Assembly (NCBI RefSeq): GCF_003725995.1
Contig: NZ_QIBX01000008.1
Span: forward strand, 1 to 64,000
Source of the DNA: Slackia equolifaciens
GTDB lineage: Bacteria; Actinomycetota; Coriobacteriia; Coriobacteriales; Eggerthellaceae
Direction of reading: 5' to 3'
DNA length: 64,000 nt
Position numbers and translations under genes: made by a program. Below the pieces are notes generated by a model. It made no database searches. It saw nothing but the letters and a program-made list of their open reading frames with translations, and had not been told where the DNA came from. This document shows positions 17,761 through 26,486 of this stretch, piece after piece (within the stretch, counting starts at the first letter, position 1; the number at the start of each line of letters is the position of its first letter).

Positions 17761-19110
17761 CTAGGCTGCCTGCTGATCCTCTCCGCCGTTATTGGACGCC
17801 TCGTCGGATGCGGCATCCTGGCCCTCGTCCGAAGCGTCACCGGACTGGTCGCCCTCTTGCTGGCCGGCCTCGTCACCCTGATCGCTCGATTCCTGCGTTT
17901 CTGCTGTTTGGGCATTCGTGGGAACTGCGGTTTCCACCACGCCGCCGAACAGCACCGCACGCGTGGTCGCATAATCGTCGCCGCACGTGATGAGCGTGAA
18001 CAACTTAGAGATGCTGCCCAGGTCGACATCGGTCGCCTTAGCGGTAGCCGCATCTATGCGTTCCTGGGCGTATTGGGCCAGCGTCGCCGAATCGGCGAAC
18101 GTCGGCTGGATGATGGACGTTTCGGTATTGGCCACCACGTCGAGCGCGAGCGCGGTGCAGCGGTAGTTGCAGGTAGGCGTAAACACGTAGAACGTGCGCG
18201 CCGCGTCGAAAGCCGCCTGGTCCTCCATGGCCACGAGATGCGCGAACATCGTGTCGTCGTTCATGTTGTGGCCATAGATGAAGTTGTTGTCGTCGGAGAA
18301 ATCAGGGCTGTTCACCACGGAAAGGAAGATGGCGCCCTTGCTCACGATGCCGCCCTCGTTTCCGGCGAAATCTTTGCGTAGATACTCCTCGTCGGAATCG
18401 CCCCGCACCACGGGATAGTCGATAGAGGTACCCGGCATGTAGATCCATGCGACGGTATCGGGATTCTGTGCCAGAAGCGCATCCCAATCCACCGTCATGT
18501 CGGCAAGCGCATTTGCCTCGGTGGCCACGTTAGCGCTTTGGGCGATTTCGTCGTAGGTCTTGGTACCGCTGTAATAGCCCCAAGCGATAACGCCCAAAAT
18601 TGCCAGGCACGCTACCAGCACGAGCGAAGCGATCACCAATACGACCGTCCATATGCGACGCTTGCCGCGGTTGCGCGAATCCATCATCTGACGGCCGTAA
18701 TTGGCCCGCGAGTAGGTATTGAAGTTTTGCGCGGCGTTGGTAGAAACGCCGCTCACGTCCCACTGGTCAGCAGGAGGATTGACAGGAGGCAGCACGCCAC
18801 GCGAGGCGGGGCGAGCCTGGCCGGGGCGATCCTGACTTGGGCGAGCCCGATCAAAGCCTTGGCCGGGGCGAACCTGGCCGGGGCGAGCCCGATCGCCGGA
18901 ACGAGACTGCGCCGGCTGGCCATACGGCGGTCGCGCACCGCTCGTCTGACGCGCGCCAAAATCCGCCGAATGAGAAGCGTCTGACGCGGGCGGCATACGG
19001 CGCCCCCCTTGTGGAGCGCCGGCGGACGCGCCGCGACGGGCGTCCTGGGACGCGCCTGAAGCGGGCCGTGCGTGCCTGCCGCGATACGGTTGTTCGTCAC
19101 GTGAGTTCAT
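17761..19110 (-). CDS. Class B sortase with long disordered N-terminus
   Basis: 449 aa. Residues ~1-150 are Arg/Pro/Gln/Gly-rich with repeats of the PGQ/ARP type, cytoplasmic. A single membrane helix (~150-175) leads to an extracellular sortase domain: YPVVRGDSDEEYLRKDFAG, the catalytic His in IYGHNM, Cys in TLITCGDD and Arg in TTRAVLFGG. The last ~55 residues are an acidic Glu/Asp/Ser tail. The class B assignment rests on the motif arrangement. It would anchor surface proteins; I saw no clear sortase substrate in this window. The ATG at 19110 has AGGAG. Confidence 0.85.
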   Translation of the reverse strand: MNSRDEQPYRGRHARPASGASQDARRGASAGAPQGGRRMPPASDASHSADFGARQTSGARPPYGQPAQSRSGDRARPGQVRPGQGFDRARPSQDRPGQARPASRGVLPPVNPPADQWDVSGVSTNAAQNFNTYSRANYGRQMMDSRNRGKRRIWTVVLVIASLVLVACLAILGVIAWGYYSGTKTYDEIAQSANVATEANALADMTVDWDALLAQNPDTVAWIYMPGTSIDYPVVRGDSDEEYLRKDFAGNEGGIVSKGAIFLSVVNSPDFSDDNNFIYGHNMNDDTMFAHLVAMEDQAAFDAARTFYVFTPTCNYRCTALALDVVANTETSIIQPTFADSATLAQYAQERIDAATAKATDVDLGSISKLFTLITCGDDYATTRAVLFGGVVETAVPTNAQTAETQESSDQGDEAGQQEGDQSGDASDEGQDAASDEASNNGGEDQQAA

Positions 19111-19137
19111 AGTGGCTCCTATGATAGATAACGCAAA

Positions 19138-19171
19138 GGCGGGACATGCCCCTAAAAGGACATATCCCGCC
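19138..19171 (-). terminator. Hairpin between small membrane protein and sortase genes
   Basis: GGCGGGA-ATG and CAT-TCCCGCC arms form an imperfect stem over a CTAAAA-type loop, followed by TTTG on the minus strand. Probably ends the small-protein transcript. Confidence 0.5.
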
Positions 19172-19234
19172 CGAATACATCGCTTTGCCAAACCTCCGCG
19201 TCATTTCTGCCCAATGAGCGGGGTGGGTACTCAC

Positions 19235-19342
19235 TTATTTCTTCTTCATCTCGTCGATGAAGCCCTTCGCGATGAACGCGACGATAATGACGACGATGAT
19301 AGCGGCGATGATCCAGATTGCCTCCATGGGCAGAAAGCTCAT
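19235..19342 (-). CDS. Tiny single-pass membrane protein
   Basis: 35 aa: MSFLPMEAIWII at the N-terminus, a hydrophobic helix (~8-25) and a Lys-rich end (DEMKKK). A perfect AAGGAGG sits 6 nt before the ATG, which is the main reason to call it. The family is unknown. A C-terminal positive patch suggests the C-terminus faces the cytoplasm. It is followed by a hairpin and the sortase gene. Confidence 0.7.
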   Translation of the reverse strand: MSFLPMEAIWIIAAIIVVIIVAFIAKGFIDEMKKK

Positions 19343-19515
19343 TGTTCTCCTCCTTGGGTAAACGCCTGCGGCGCCCGAGCAAGCCCGAATGCGCCACATG
19401 CTTTCATATAAGTATCTTCAAGCTGTTGCAATGATACCGCACCAAGCCATTTCGCGCGACCCGGGGTTAGATTAGTTGACGAACCGACACCCGAACGCCC
19501 CTTCCCCGCTCGTGC

Positions 19516-20913
19516 TCAATCCTCCAAATCCGCAATCTCTCCCATATCGGGAATCCAAACGCTTGAGGCATCCACGCGCGCATCGGGATGTTCCGCCTGC
19601 CCGGCGATCGTGGAGGGAATGGTTCCTTCCAGCTGGCCGCGCACGCTTTCGGCACGCAGAAGACAGAACTTCTCGATGGTGTCCACCGCGAGCTCAAAGT
19701 CTTCATACGAGCAGAACGCCGTGGGGTCGCGCTCCACGTAGGGGGCGATCATGCGAAACGTCTCGGCCACCTTCGCCTCAAAAGCGCCGCTATCGAAATA
19801 GCTCGATAAGAAACCGGCGTAGAGCTCGTGGTACGCATCGAAGCTTTCACCGTATTTCATGAGATTGTGATACAGCGGACGATTAAACATGACCTCGCCT
19901 TCGGCAGGCGTGTCGATGGGATAGTTCACGTAGAGCTCGGCATCATTGATGGGGTCGGGCATGCCCAGCGAATATGTGGCGAACGCCAGGTTGTAGTCCC
20001 ACGGAATCATGGCAAGCTCACCATCCTCCTCGTAGAGAAAATAATTATGCCCCGTGCGCCCAAGATAGCTATCCATGTTCACCACGAATGTTTGCACTAC
20101 GAAATAGTGCAGCACCTCGTCGATGTTTACGACGTTCTCCAGATTCTCCCCCGTGGATAGGACGCGAAGCGATTCGACCAGCCGAGCCCGGTCGGCATCA
20201 TCGGGGTCGAACTTCGCCGTGCGGAATATATTGTCATACAGCGCGGGATCGTCGCCCACATACCGCAGATGGACATCGTGGTTCTCGTCTTCAAGCGACT
20301 TGTAATCCGGTTTGTACAGCTGTCCGTAGTCAGGGCCGAAATTACGCTGCGCAAATGCCTCTTCGGGCTCTTCGATGGCAAGAAACAGCCCCCACGGCTC
20401 TCCGTTCACCGTCACCCAGGCATAGCTCGAAGCGGGCGTAGGCACGCCCATGTGCTCCATCATGTCGAACGCAAGGTGGTTCTTCATGTACGAATTGTCT
20501 TGAAAAGCGGCATCGAGCGAGAACTTGTCCAGCCCATAATAGCTCGCGCCTTGCGAGAAATGGTCGACCTCCACCTTGAGGCTGTAACGGGACAATCCGT
20601 ATTCCTCAACCAAACGACGTGAGTTGTTGCCTTTGGCGCGCAGACCCACCGATTCGATAAGCTCACCGTCGATGACAAGATCGCACTCGACGTACTCCTC
20701 CTCGGGTGCCGCGGCGATGAACGCATCCCAATCGTCGATGCGTATATCCACCTCGTGCACGCGACCGTCGTCGAACAGGCGGCTCATATAGGGAGGGGAT
20801 GCGGACGCGGGAGACAGGCCAAAGGTATATCCCGCGGCAAAGGCGGCGGCAACCGCCACGGCAAGAACCATGGCAATGACGCATGCTATCTCGAATCCGC
20901 GCGCCCTGAGCAT
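19516..20913 (-). CDS. CotH-kinase-family exported protein
   Basis: 465 aa. A membrane anchor/signal at residues ~8-30, then the CotH domain: IDDWDAFI, LRAKGNNSRR, KFSLDAAFQDNSYMKNHLAFD, GLFLAIEEPEEAF and the hallmark MIPWDYNLAF. CotH proteins are atypical kinases; in this three-gene setting the substrate is unknown. The gene starts 10 bp after the DUF4956 gene and belongs to the same operon (VTC, DUF4956, CotH). No strong ribosome site is seen, so coupling is likely. Confidence 0.85.
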   Translation of the reverse strand: MLRARGFEIACVIAMVLAVAVAAAFAAGYTFGLSPASASPPYMSRLFDDGRVHEVDIRIDDWDAFIAAAPEEEYVECDLVIDGELIESVGLRAKGNNSRRLVEEYGLSRYSLKVEVDHFSQGASYYGLDKFSLDAAFQDNSYMKNHLAFDMMEHMGVPTPASSYAWVTVNGEPWGLFLAIEEPEEAFAQRNFGPDYGQLYKPDYKSLEDENHDVHLRYVGDDPALYDNIFRTAKFDPDDADRARLVESLRVLSTGENLENVVNIDEVLHYFVVQTFVVNMDSYLGRTGHNYFLYEEDGELAMIPWDYNLAFATYSLGMPDPINDAELYVNYPIDTPAEGEVMFNRPLYHNLMKYGESFDAYHELYAGFLSSYFDSGAFEAKVAETFRMIAPYVERDPTAFCSYEDFELAVDTIEKFCLLRAESVRGQLEGTIPSTIAGQAEHPDARVDASSVWIPDMGEIADLED

Positions 20914-20923
20914 TGAACGTCTG

Positions 20924-21598
20924 CTAGCCCATGTAGTCGCCGTTATAGGACACGAGCGCAGTATGCGTCACGCCCTCCATGGCGGCAAGATCGTTGACGA
21001 ACGCCGAGGAGCCGTCTTTCAGACGAACCTCGTAGTTGAGCTCGATTGCCCCAGGAAGAACGCTCTTGCTTTTGAGCGATGTCGCCCGGGCTCGCTCCTT
21101 CACGAAGGCGCACGCGCGCTCCTCCGCCGCCTCGTCGGCACAGTGGAGCACTAAGATATAGGGCCTCTCGACCGTTTTACGCATAGAGATAACCAGCAGC
21201 ACGAGGCCGATGAACATGCTGCCGAACACCGCGAGAGGAATGAGCCCCGCAGCCAACACGATGCCCGCCGCGATGCTCCAGAACAGAAAGACGATATCCA
21301 TGGGCTCTTTGACCGGCGTGCGAAAGCGGACGATGGACAGCGCGCCCACCATGCCCAACGACAGCACCACATTGGTGGAGATAGCCAAGATCACGAGCGT
21401 GGTGACCAGGGTCAGCACGATAAGGCTCGCCCCGAAGCTCGCGGAATACATGACGCCCGAGTAGCTGCGCTTGTACACGAGGAAGATGAACATGCCCACG
21501 AGCAGCGCGAGCGCCATCGCGATGGCGGTGTCCACCACAGAAACCGACCCCACGCGTTCGAGAAAGCTTGAGTTGAATATGTCCTGGAACGTGGTCAT
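20924..21598 (-). CDS. DUF4956 membrane protein
   Basis: 224 aa. Four hydrophobic segments (~20-45, 50-85, 95-115, 120-140), with a conserved VGALSIVRFRTPVKEPMDIVFLFW loop between membrane helices. A soluble C-terminal domain of ~80 residues follows. Its known context is exactly this one: next to a VTC polyphosphate polymerase and a CotH kinase. Probably a membrane partner or channel of the polymerase. The start at 21598 has AGGGAG, 8 bp after the VTC stop. Confidence 0.85.
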   Translation of the reverse strand: MTTFQDIFNSSFLERVGSVSVVDTAIAMALALLVGMFIFLVYKRSYSGVMYSASFGASLIVLTLVTTLVILAISTNVVLSLGMVGALSIVRFRTPVKEPMDIVFLFWSIAAGIVLAAGLIPLAVFGSMFIGLVLLVISMRKTVERPYILVLHCADEAAEERACAFVKERARATSLKSKSVLPGAIELNYEVRLKDGSSAFVNDLAAMEGVTHTALVSYNGDYMG

Positions 21599-21606
21599 TG
21601 AACTCC

Positions 21607-22314
21607 CTATCCGAATTTTCGGCACACGGCGTATTTGGAGTACGCCGCATGACGCCTGTTGGGAATCTGCACCGCCATGCGCACTATATCGGGCAGAAAC
21701 GCGTCGTATTTGACCTCGACCACCACGATGCCATCGTTTACCGGCAGGCTGAACGCCGCGTCGAGGAAATGCTCGGGCGTGGCGCGGCGCAGGTTGCGAT
21801 CGATAGTGATGCGGCAGTTGCCGGGCGCGTACGTGTACGCCTCGCGGTCGTAAACGGTCGCGATGCGGGGCGCAAGCAACTTGCCGCGCATCTTGCTGTA
21901 CAGCTCCACCTTGAGCGGGTCGTCGCTCTCAATGAGAAACGCCGTATCGCCCTCGATTATCCGACGCGCTTCACTCAGGGTCAGGCGCGCCGACCGTTTG
22001 CTGCACAGACCGCCCTGCTTGATTTTCTTTTCCAGCTTCACGAACGAGGGGGCGCCGCCGTAGTAACGCAGACGGAATTTTTCGCGGCGATCGATGCCCT
22101 CGATTTTCTGGCGCAGGGCCTCGTCGTAGGGGGTATCGAAATAGAGGCTGGTGATGCGATAGGTTCCGTCGGGTCCCGCATGTGCGTCGCGGCCGAACAG
22201 AAGCGCGAGGCGCGCAGACAAAACGCGCGCCTCGGCATGGTTCACTTGGTGCTTCAGCTCGTGGCGGAACGTGCAAGGCGCATATGCGCTAATCGTCGTA
22301 GCCGGAATCGCCAT
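21607..22314 (-). CDS. VTC-domain polyphosphate polymerase-like protein
   Basis: About 235 aa. VTC tunnel features: RHELKH near the start, LYFDTPYDEALRQKIEG, KFRLRYYGG, VKLEKK, CSKRSARLTLSEA, ITIDRNLR, VVVEVKYD and the C-terminal SKYAVCR. Such proteins make polyphosphate from ATP or bind it. The start is uncertain: the only good in-frame ATG before RHELKH is at 22314, inside the end of the upstream gene, which gives an overlap of 26 bp and suggests coupling. Forms an operon with the DUF4956 and CotH genes. Confidence 0.82.
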   Translation of the reverse strand: MAIPATTISAYAPCTFRHELKHQVNHAEARVLSARLALLFGRDAHAGPDGTYRITSLYFDTPYDEALRQKIEGIDRREKFRLRYYGGAPSFVKLEKKIKQGGLCSKRSARLTLSEARRIIEGDTAFLIESDDPLKVELYSKMRGKLLAPRIATVYDREAYTYAPGNCRITIDRNLRRATPEHFLDAAFSLPVNDGIVVVEVKYDAFLPDIVRMAVQIPNRRHAAYSKYAVCRKFG

Positions 22315-23389
22315 AATTGCTGTATCCGGAATCTCCGCCGCCACCGTAGTTGGAGTTGCCGCCTCCGCCGTAGTTGGAATCGCCGTAGTCGGAGTTGCCT
22401 CCGCCACCGCCACTAGGCGGGGTCACCGGAGCGGGGTCGGGCTCGGGTGCAGGAGTAGAGCTTCCACCACCCGAGGAGCCAGAGCTTCCGCTGCCCGAGC
22501 TTCCAGAAGAGCCGCCCGAAGGCTTGGAGCCGCCGCTCGATCCGCCCGTCGAAGGCTTGGTGTAATTGGAGTCGCCGTAATTGCTGTAGCCGGAATCGCC
22601 GCCGCCCGAGGCGCCGCCGGACGAACCGCCCGAAGATCCACCGGCAGAGGAAGACCCGCCGGAGTTCGAGCCGCTCGAAGGCTTGGTGTAGTTGGAATTG
22701 CCGTAATCGGTGTTGTCTTTGTCGTAATCGGTCTTGCCGGCGTAGTCGGTGGTGCCGTCGTTTTTGTCGTCGTACCTGGAATCGCCGTCGTTGTTGGGGC
22801 CGTAATCGGTGTCGTCGTAATCCGTCACGCCGTCGTTGCTGGGGCCGTAGTCGGTGTCATCGTAGTATGACCAGCCATAATCGGTGGTCCCCGACACGGC
22901 GAACACCGCGTTCACCTTGTTGGTGTGAGCATAGGAATCGGCGCCTTCGACGATATCGTTCAAGAAATTGTGCGTCGGCATGTGCGAGCCATCCTCGAGC
23001 TCGATTTGCACCTGGCGGCCTTCCCCTTCGACCTCTTCAACGAGGTAGCCCGCCTCGTTGAACTTGCCGAGCAGGGCCTCAACCACGCTGCGGCATGGCT
23101 GCCCGATGAATTCGGCGTCGTCGGGAACAAGGGCGCGGCCGTCGTCGTTGAGGCCTTCGACCTTGACCACGTTGCCGCTCTTGTCGTAAGAAACGGCGAT
23201 TTCAGGATTCACGCGCAATACGATCGTGCCGTAGATCTCGTCCTCAGCCGAGGAAACGGCGGCTTCGCCCGACGCGATTGCTTGGGAGTTTTCCGCAGAA
23301 GCCTGCTGCGCACAGCCCGCAATCAGCGCGCCGCAAAGCATCAAAGAGAGCGTCGCGGCCAAAAGAACGGTAAGTCGCTTCTTGGTCAT
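22289..23389 (-). CDS. RsgI-like lipoprotein with Tyr/Asp/Gly repeat tail
   Basis: 366 aa. Lipoprotein signal with LIAGC lipobox. Residues ~50-165 resemble the anti-sigma RsgI N-terminal extracellular module (TIVLRVNPEIAVSYDKSG, VKVEGLNDDGRAL, IGQPCRSVVEALLGKF). From ~185 on, it is low complexity: DTDYGPNND-type units, then Ser/Gly stretches with Pro, and units such as SNYGDSNYTKPS. No partner sigma factor is near. It may interact with a sortase or polymer at the surface, but this is a guess. The ATG at 23389 has a GGGGA-type site. Confidence 0.75.
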   Translation of the reverse strand: MTKKRLTVLLAATLSLMLCGALIAGCAQQASAENSQAIASGEAAVSSAEDEIYGTIVLRVNPEIAVSYDKSGNVVKVEGLNDDGRALVPDDAEFIGQPCRSVVEALLGKFNEAGYLVEEVEGEGRQVQIELEDGSHMPTHNFLNDIVEGADSYAHTNKVNAVFAVSGTTDYGWSYYDDTDYGPSNDGVTDYDDTDYGPNNDGDSRYDDKNDGTTDYAGKTDYDKDNTDYGNSNYTKPSSGSNSGGSSSAGGSSGGSSGGASGGGDSGYSNYGDSNYTKPSTGGSSGGSKPSGGSSGSSGSGSSGSSGGGSSTPAPEPDPAPVTPPSGGGGGNSDYGDSNYGGGGNSNYGGGGDSGYSNYGDSGYDD

Positions 23390-23693
23390 AGTTCTCACAT
23401 CCCCTCGTAGGCCCAGAAGCAATTCTGTGCTGTGAACCTTCGCGTCGTCGGGCGGAACTCGGCGGCGCGCGAGGATGAAAGCCAAAAGCTCCACCTTGCG
23501 AACACAAAGGTCGCCTCTCCCCTTTCTTATCGGGGAGAATATTGTTAGCGAAATTGTTTCATACAAAATGGGAGCCGACAACGGCATTTTTGGCGAATGA
23601 CGTGCGCAAATGTAAATTGTTTGTCAAGGGAATGTAAAGTGGGCGGCAAGGGGCGCGCCCGCACAGCCGACACGCCTCTTGCCCCTGTTGCGC

Positions 23694-24743
23694 CTATGCC
23701 GAGTAATACCTGAACAGCCCTCGCTCGTCTATGCGACGCACGATTTCGCCGCGCTCGACCAGGCAATCGAGAATCACGAAGCTTTCACTGACGATGCACC
23801 AGCGCAACGCGGGATTGACCGCCATCCAGTCGCTCGTGTCCACGCTGAATTTGATGCTTTTCACCACCTGCTCGCCCGTGATTCCGGGGTGTTCGCCCAC
23901 GTAGCCTTTGACCTCGGCCAAGCGCTTCTCGTGATGCCTGATCAGATGCAGCGTGCGCTCGCGCCACTCGGGTAAAAGCGGCCCGTGGGAATGGCAGAGC
24001 AACGATATATCCATATCGGCAACCGCTCGCAACGTGCGAAGGTAGGAATCCATCACGCCGCTTGCCGACGGGTGCAGCTCCAACACAGGCGACACGACAA
24101 AGAGAATGTGATCGCCGCCGAAGAAAAGCCCACACTTTGGCTCATAGAGCGACAAGTGACCCGAGGTATGCCCCGCCGTGTCCACCACGCGAAGCGTATA
24201 ACCGCCCACGCGAATCGCATTCCCCGGCTCGACCAGACGGACGCTCTTGCCTTCAAAATGCTCTTTGCCCTCGTGATCCTCGAACGAAGCGTAGACAGAC
24301 GCTTCTTCTTCGGGAATCCCCTCTGCGACAAAGCGGTCGAAAATACGCTTTTTGAACCCCGGAGCCGCGCGCTCCTCGTTCAGCTGAAAATCGCGCTTAC
24401 CTATATAGAGAGGCCGTTCGGAAGGCACGACGCGTTTTACCAGCCCAGTATGATCCTTATGCAGATGAGTGAGGAAAAACGACGTGCGCTCCGGGGTGGC
24501 GCCGATCAGTTTCAAAGCTTCCGAGAACACCGCCAAGCCCTCTTCGCTCGGTGCCCCCGTATCCACCACGAGGCACTCCCCCTCGTCGCAGAAAGCGTAG
24601 CAATTCGTTGAGTCGGTTGTGATATTGGGATAAGGCACACGAATGAGGTAGACGTCGGGGGCGTCATGAATCTGCTGGCACAATCCCCCGTTTCCTATAG
24701 GTATGCCTTCATGTAGATCGCCCATAGCTGCCCACTCTTCCAT
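23694..24743 (-). CDS. MBL-fold metallohydrolase
   Basis: 349 aa. Metallo-beta-lactamase core: LVVDTGAPSEEG, the zinc motif THLHKDH, a second His in DTAGHTSGH, an Asp in FFGGDHILF, and a His in LLCHSHGPLLPEW. A C-terminal ~80-residue winged-helix-like part follows (the family of RNase Z-like/glyoxalase II-like enzymes with unknown substrates). Start: ATG at 24743 lies directly after a TGA of the upstream small frame (TGAATG); the ATG at 24725 with GGAAGAG upstream is an alternative. Confidence 0.85.
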   Translation of the reverse strand: MEEWAAMGDLHEGIPIGNGGLCQQIHDAPDVYLIRVPYPNITTDSTNCYAFCDEGECLVVDTGAPSEEGLAVFSEALKLIGATPERTSFFLTHLHKDHTGLVKRVVPSERPLYIGKRDFQLNEERAAPGFKKRIFDRFVAEGIPEEEASVYASFEDHEGKEHFEGKSVRLVEPGNAIRVGGYTLRVVDTAGHTSGHLSLYEPKCGLFFGGDHILFVVSPVLELHPSASGVMDSYLRTLRAVADMDISLLCHSHGPLLPEWRERTLHLIRHHEKRLAEVKGYVGEHPGITGEQVVKSIKFSVDTSDWMAVNPALRWCIVSESFVILDCLVERGEIVRRIDERGLFRYYSA

Positions 24744-24965
24744 TCAATCATGCGCGCCGTCGAAGATGGCCGTCCACGCTTCAACGTTTGCCTCGACGCC
24801 CGTTTGCTGCCACATGCGCAGGAACGCCCGAAGCCGAAGCGTGCCAGACGATTTGACGCCCGCGTTTCTTTCTGCCGCTTCTATGGTACTGCGAACTGAG
24901 CCGAACGTCATGGCGGCAAAAACCGAAGGGGCGAAATTCGCGGCGCCATCGGACGGGGTACTCAT
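24744..24965 (-). CDS. Possible small protein coupled to the MBL hydrolase
   Basis: 73 aa open frame ending in TGA directly adjacent to the MBL ATG. Third positions are GC-rich like a real gene. The sequence has a helix-rich middle (IEAAERNAGVKSSG, LRLRAFLRMWQQTG). No family is recognised and no good ribosome site is visible. It could be a remnant of a larger gene. Confidence 0.35.
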   Translation of the reverse strand: MSTPSDGAANFAPSVFAAMTFGSVRSTIEAAERNAGVKSSGTLRLRAFLRMWQQTGVEANVEAWTAIFDGAHD

Positions 24966-25073
24966 CGAAATGCATATCGCTGCATACAATGTGCCGTTTA
25001 ACGCCCTTAATGGGGCGCTTGAACGATAAATTATGCATAAATACTCAATTAACTGAATATTAACAAAATCTTA

Positions 25074-25102
25074 TTGATTTTTGCGAATAAGTATTCGATA
25101 AT
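25074..25102 (+). promoter_or_regulatory. Promoter of binding-protein gene 1, with ARG-box-like palindrome
   Basis: -35 TTGATT (25074-25079), 17-bp spacer, -10 GATAAT (25097-25102). The spacer contains the palindrome CGAATAAGTATTCG (25084-25097), similar to ArgR operator half-sites. A repressor there would block RNA polymerase directly. The ArgR reading is inference. Confidence 0.65.
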
Positions 25103-25210
25103 GCCACTACTCCAACGCGGTAAAGTGTTGGAGCCCGCCTTTGGGGTCTGCCGCGCAAACGACAGACCCGACAGAACGAACCGCCACATACGCGAACGAA
25201 GGGATTCGAT

Positions 25211-25252
25211 ATGACCATGCGACGCCATAGCTTCCGACGCCGACGACGATGA
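25211..25252 (+). CDS. Arginine-rich leader peptide 1
   Basis: 13 codons: M T M R R H S F R R R R R, then TGA. Seven of 13 residues are Arg, five of them in the last five codons. An AAGGGA ribosome site lies upstream. About 40 nt after the stop is an intrinsic terminator (25293-25333), then the binding-protein gene. The order matches amino-acid attenuators: a ribosome stalled at Arg codons would change the folding and allow readthrough. A near-twin exists at 26487. Confidence 0.8.
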   Translation: MTMRRHSFRRRRR

Positions 25253-25292
25253 GCCTGGTTCAATCCTCGCGTTTTGTTTTGATTGCTCTCAG

Positions 25293-25333
25293 CGCTCGCT
25301 CGTTCCGTCAGAAACGTCGAGCGTTTTTCTTTT
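25293..25333 (+). terminator. Attenuator terminator 1
   Basis: CGCTCG (25293-25298) pairs with CGAGCG (25318-25323), and CGTT pairs with AACG inside. The stem is followed by TTTTTCTTTTT. It lies between the leader peptide and the start of binding protein 1, so transcription must pass it to reach the gene. Confidence 0.8.
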
Positions 25334-25362
25334 TCCCACCAATCGCCCGAAAGGATTATTCC

Positions 25363-26220
25363 ATGAAAGCCAAACCCGCATCCAAAAGCCTCCCCACCTT
25401 CCTGTTAGGCCTGCTTGCCGCCATCTCGCTGGCCGCCGTGTTCGCACTGGCCGGCTGTTCCTCGGGTGGCACCGCCGATACCGCATCCGACAGCTCGAGC
25501 GATGCTGCCGCCACCGATGACGGCAGCTACACCCTCGTGGAAGACGGCAAGCTCACGGTTGCCGCATCGCTTGACTTCCCGCCGTTCGAGAACCTGGTAG
25601 ACGGCCAGGCCGAGGGCTTCGAGGTGGACCTGATGACCGCCATCGCCGAAAAGCTGGGCCTCGAGATCAACTACCTGCCCACCATGAAGTTTGATACCAT
25701 CATTCCCGCCATCGCCGCGGGCGGCACCGCTGACGTGGGAGTTTCCGGCTTCACCATCACCCCCGAGAGGGAGGAAGAGGTCGACTTCTCCACGCCCATC
25801 TGCGACACCAACCAGTGCATCGTGGTTCCCGCCGGCTCCGACATCACCAGCCAGGAAGACCTTTCCGGTAAGAACATCGGCGCCGAAAGCGGCACCACCG
25901 GCTATGACTGGATTTTGGAAAACGTGCCCGATGCCGCCCAGACCACCGCGTTCGACGAGTACACCGCCGTTTTCGCCGCCTTGCAGTCCGGTCAGGTAGA
26001 GGCTGTGGTGCTGGACATGCCCGTTGCCGAGTACTACATCAACTCCGCCTACGGCGATTGCGAGATCGTTGAGGAGATTCCCACCGGCGAGCAGTACGGC
26101 ATCGCCGTGAGCAAGGACAACCCGAACCTGACCGCCGCCATCAACCAGACGATCGCCGACCTCCAGGAAGACGGCACCTTCGCCGAAATCGAGGAGAAGT
26201 GGTTCGGCTCCCAGGAGTAA
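25363..26220 (+). CDS. Amino-acid ABC transporter substrate-binding lipoprotein 1
   Basis: 285 aa. Signal peptide with lipobox (ALAGC), Ser/Thr/Asp linker, then a bacterial solute-binding family 3 domain. Motifs: DFPPFENLVDGQAEGFEVDLMTAIA, IPAIAAGGTADV, ITPEREEEVDFSTP and GVSGFTITP. The last two are typical of polar amino-acid binding. The upstream Arg-rich leader suggests arginine or a relative as ligand. About two-thirds identical by eye to the second binding protein at 26655. An AAAGGA site precedes the ATG at 25363; longer upstream frames lack a signal. Confidence 0.88.
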   Translation: MKAKPASKSLPTFLLGLLAAISLAAVFALAGCSSGGTADTASDSSSDAAATDDGSYTLVEDGKLTVAASLDFPPFENLVDGQAEGFEVDLMTAIAEKLGLEINYLPTMKFDTIIPAIAAGGTADVGVSGFTITPEREEEVDFSTPICDTNQCIVVPAGSDITSQEDLSGKNIGAESGTTGYDWILENVPDAAQTTAFDEYTAVFAALQSGQVEAVVLDMPVAEYYINSAYGDCEIVEEIPTGEQYGIAVSKDNPNLTAAINQTIADLQEDGTFAEIEEKWFGSQE

Positions 26221-26263
26221 GCCGCAAGCTTAGTTCTTATACACCCAAAATAGACCCGTCCAT

Positions 26264-26298
26264 ACGCGGTGCCGAACCCGGATTTGGCACCGCGTTTT
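26264..26298 (+). terminator. Terminator after binding protein 1
   Basis: ACGCGGTGCC pairs with GGCACCGCGT, loop ~12 nt, followed by TTTGC. It separates the two binding-protein units, which fits each having its own promoter. Confidence 0.85.
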
Positions 26299-26400
26299 GC
26301 ATATTCTTCTAAGATTTCTTCAAATTTCCTGGTGATATATGAATGATGGACAATTTAAAATGCATAAAACCAAAGAATATAGAATATTTTGCATTGTGCA

Positions 26401-26429
26401 TTGATTTTCGCCCAGGCGTGGTCGATAAT
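26401..26429 (+). promoter_or_regulatory. Promoter of binding-protein gene 2
   Basis: -35 TTGATT (26401-26406), 17-bp spacer, -10 GATAAT (26424-26429). Both hexamers and the spacer length are identical to those of unit 1. The AT-rich sequence just upstream (26370-26400) contains GAATAT- and TGCATT-type words that resemble ARG-box half-sites. Confidence 0.65.
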
Positions 26430-26486
26430 GGCAGATACTTCAGTACGCTAAAGCAGAGTAGCATCCAAAGGAAGGAACCAACAACC

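Noticed and set aside
24990-25073. tRNA gene near the ABC transporter
   Set aside because: A GGTTCAATCC word at 25257 recalls a T-loop, but no cloverleaf can be formed around it.
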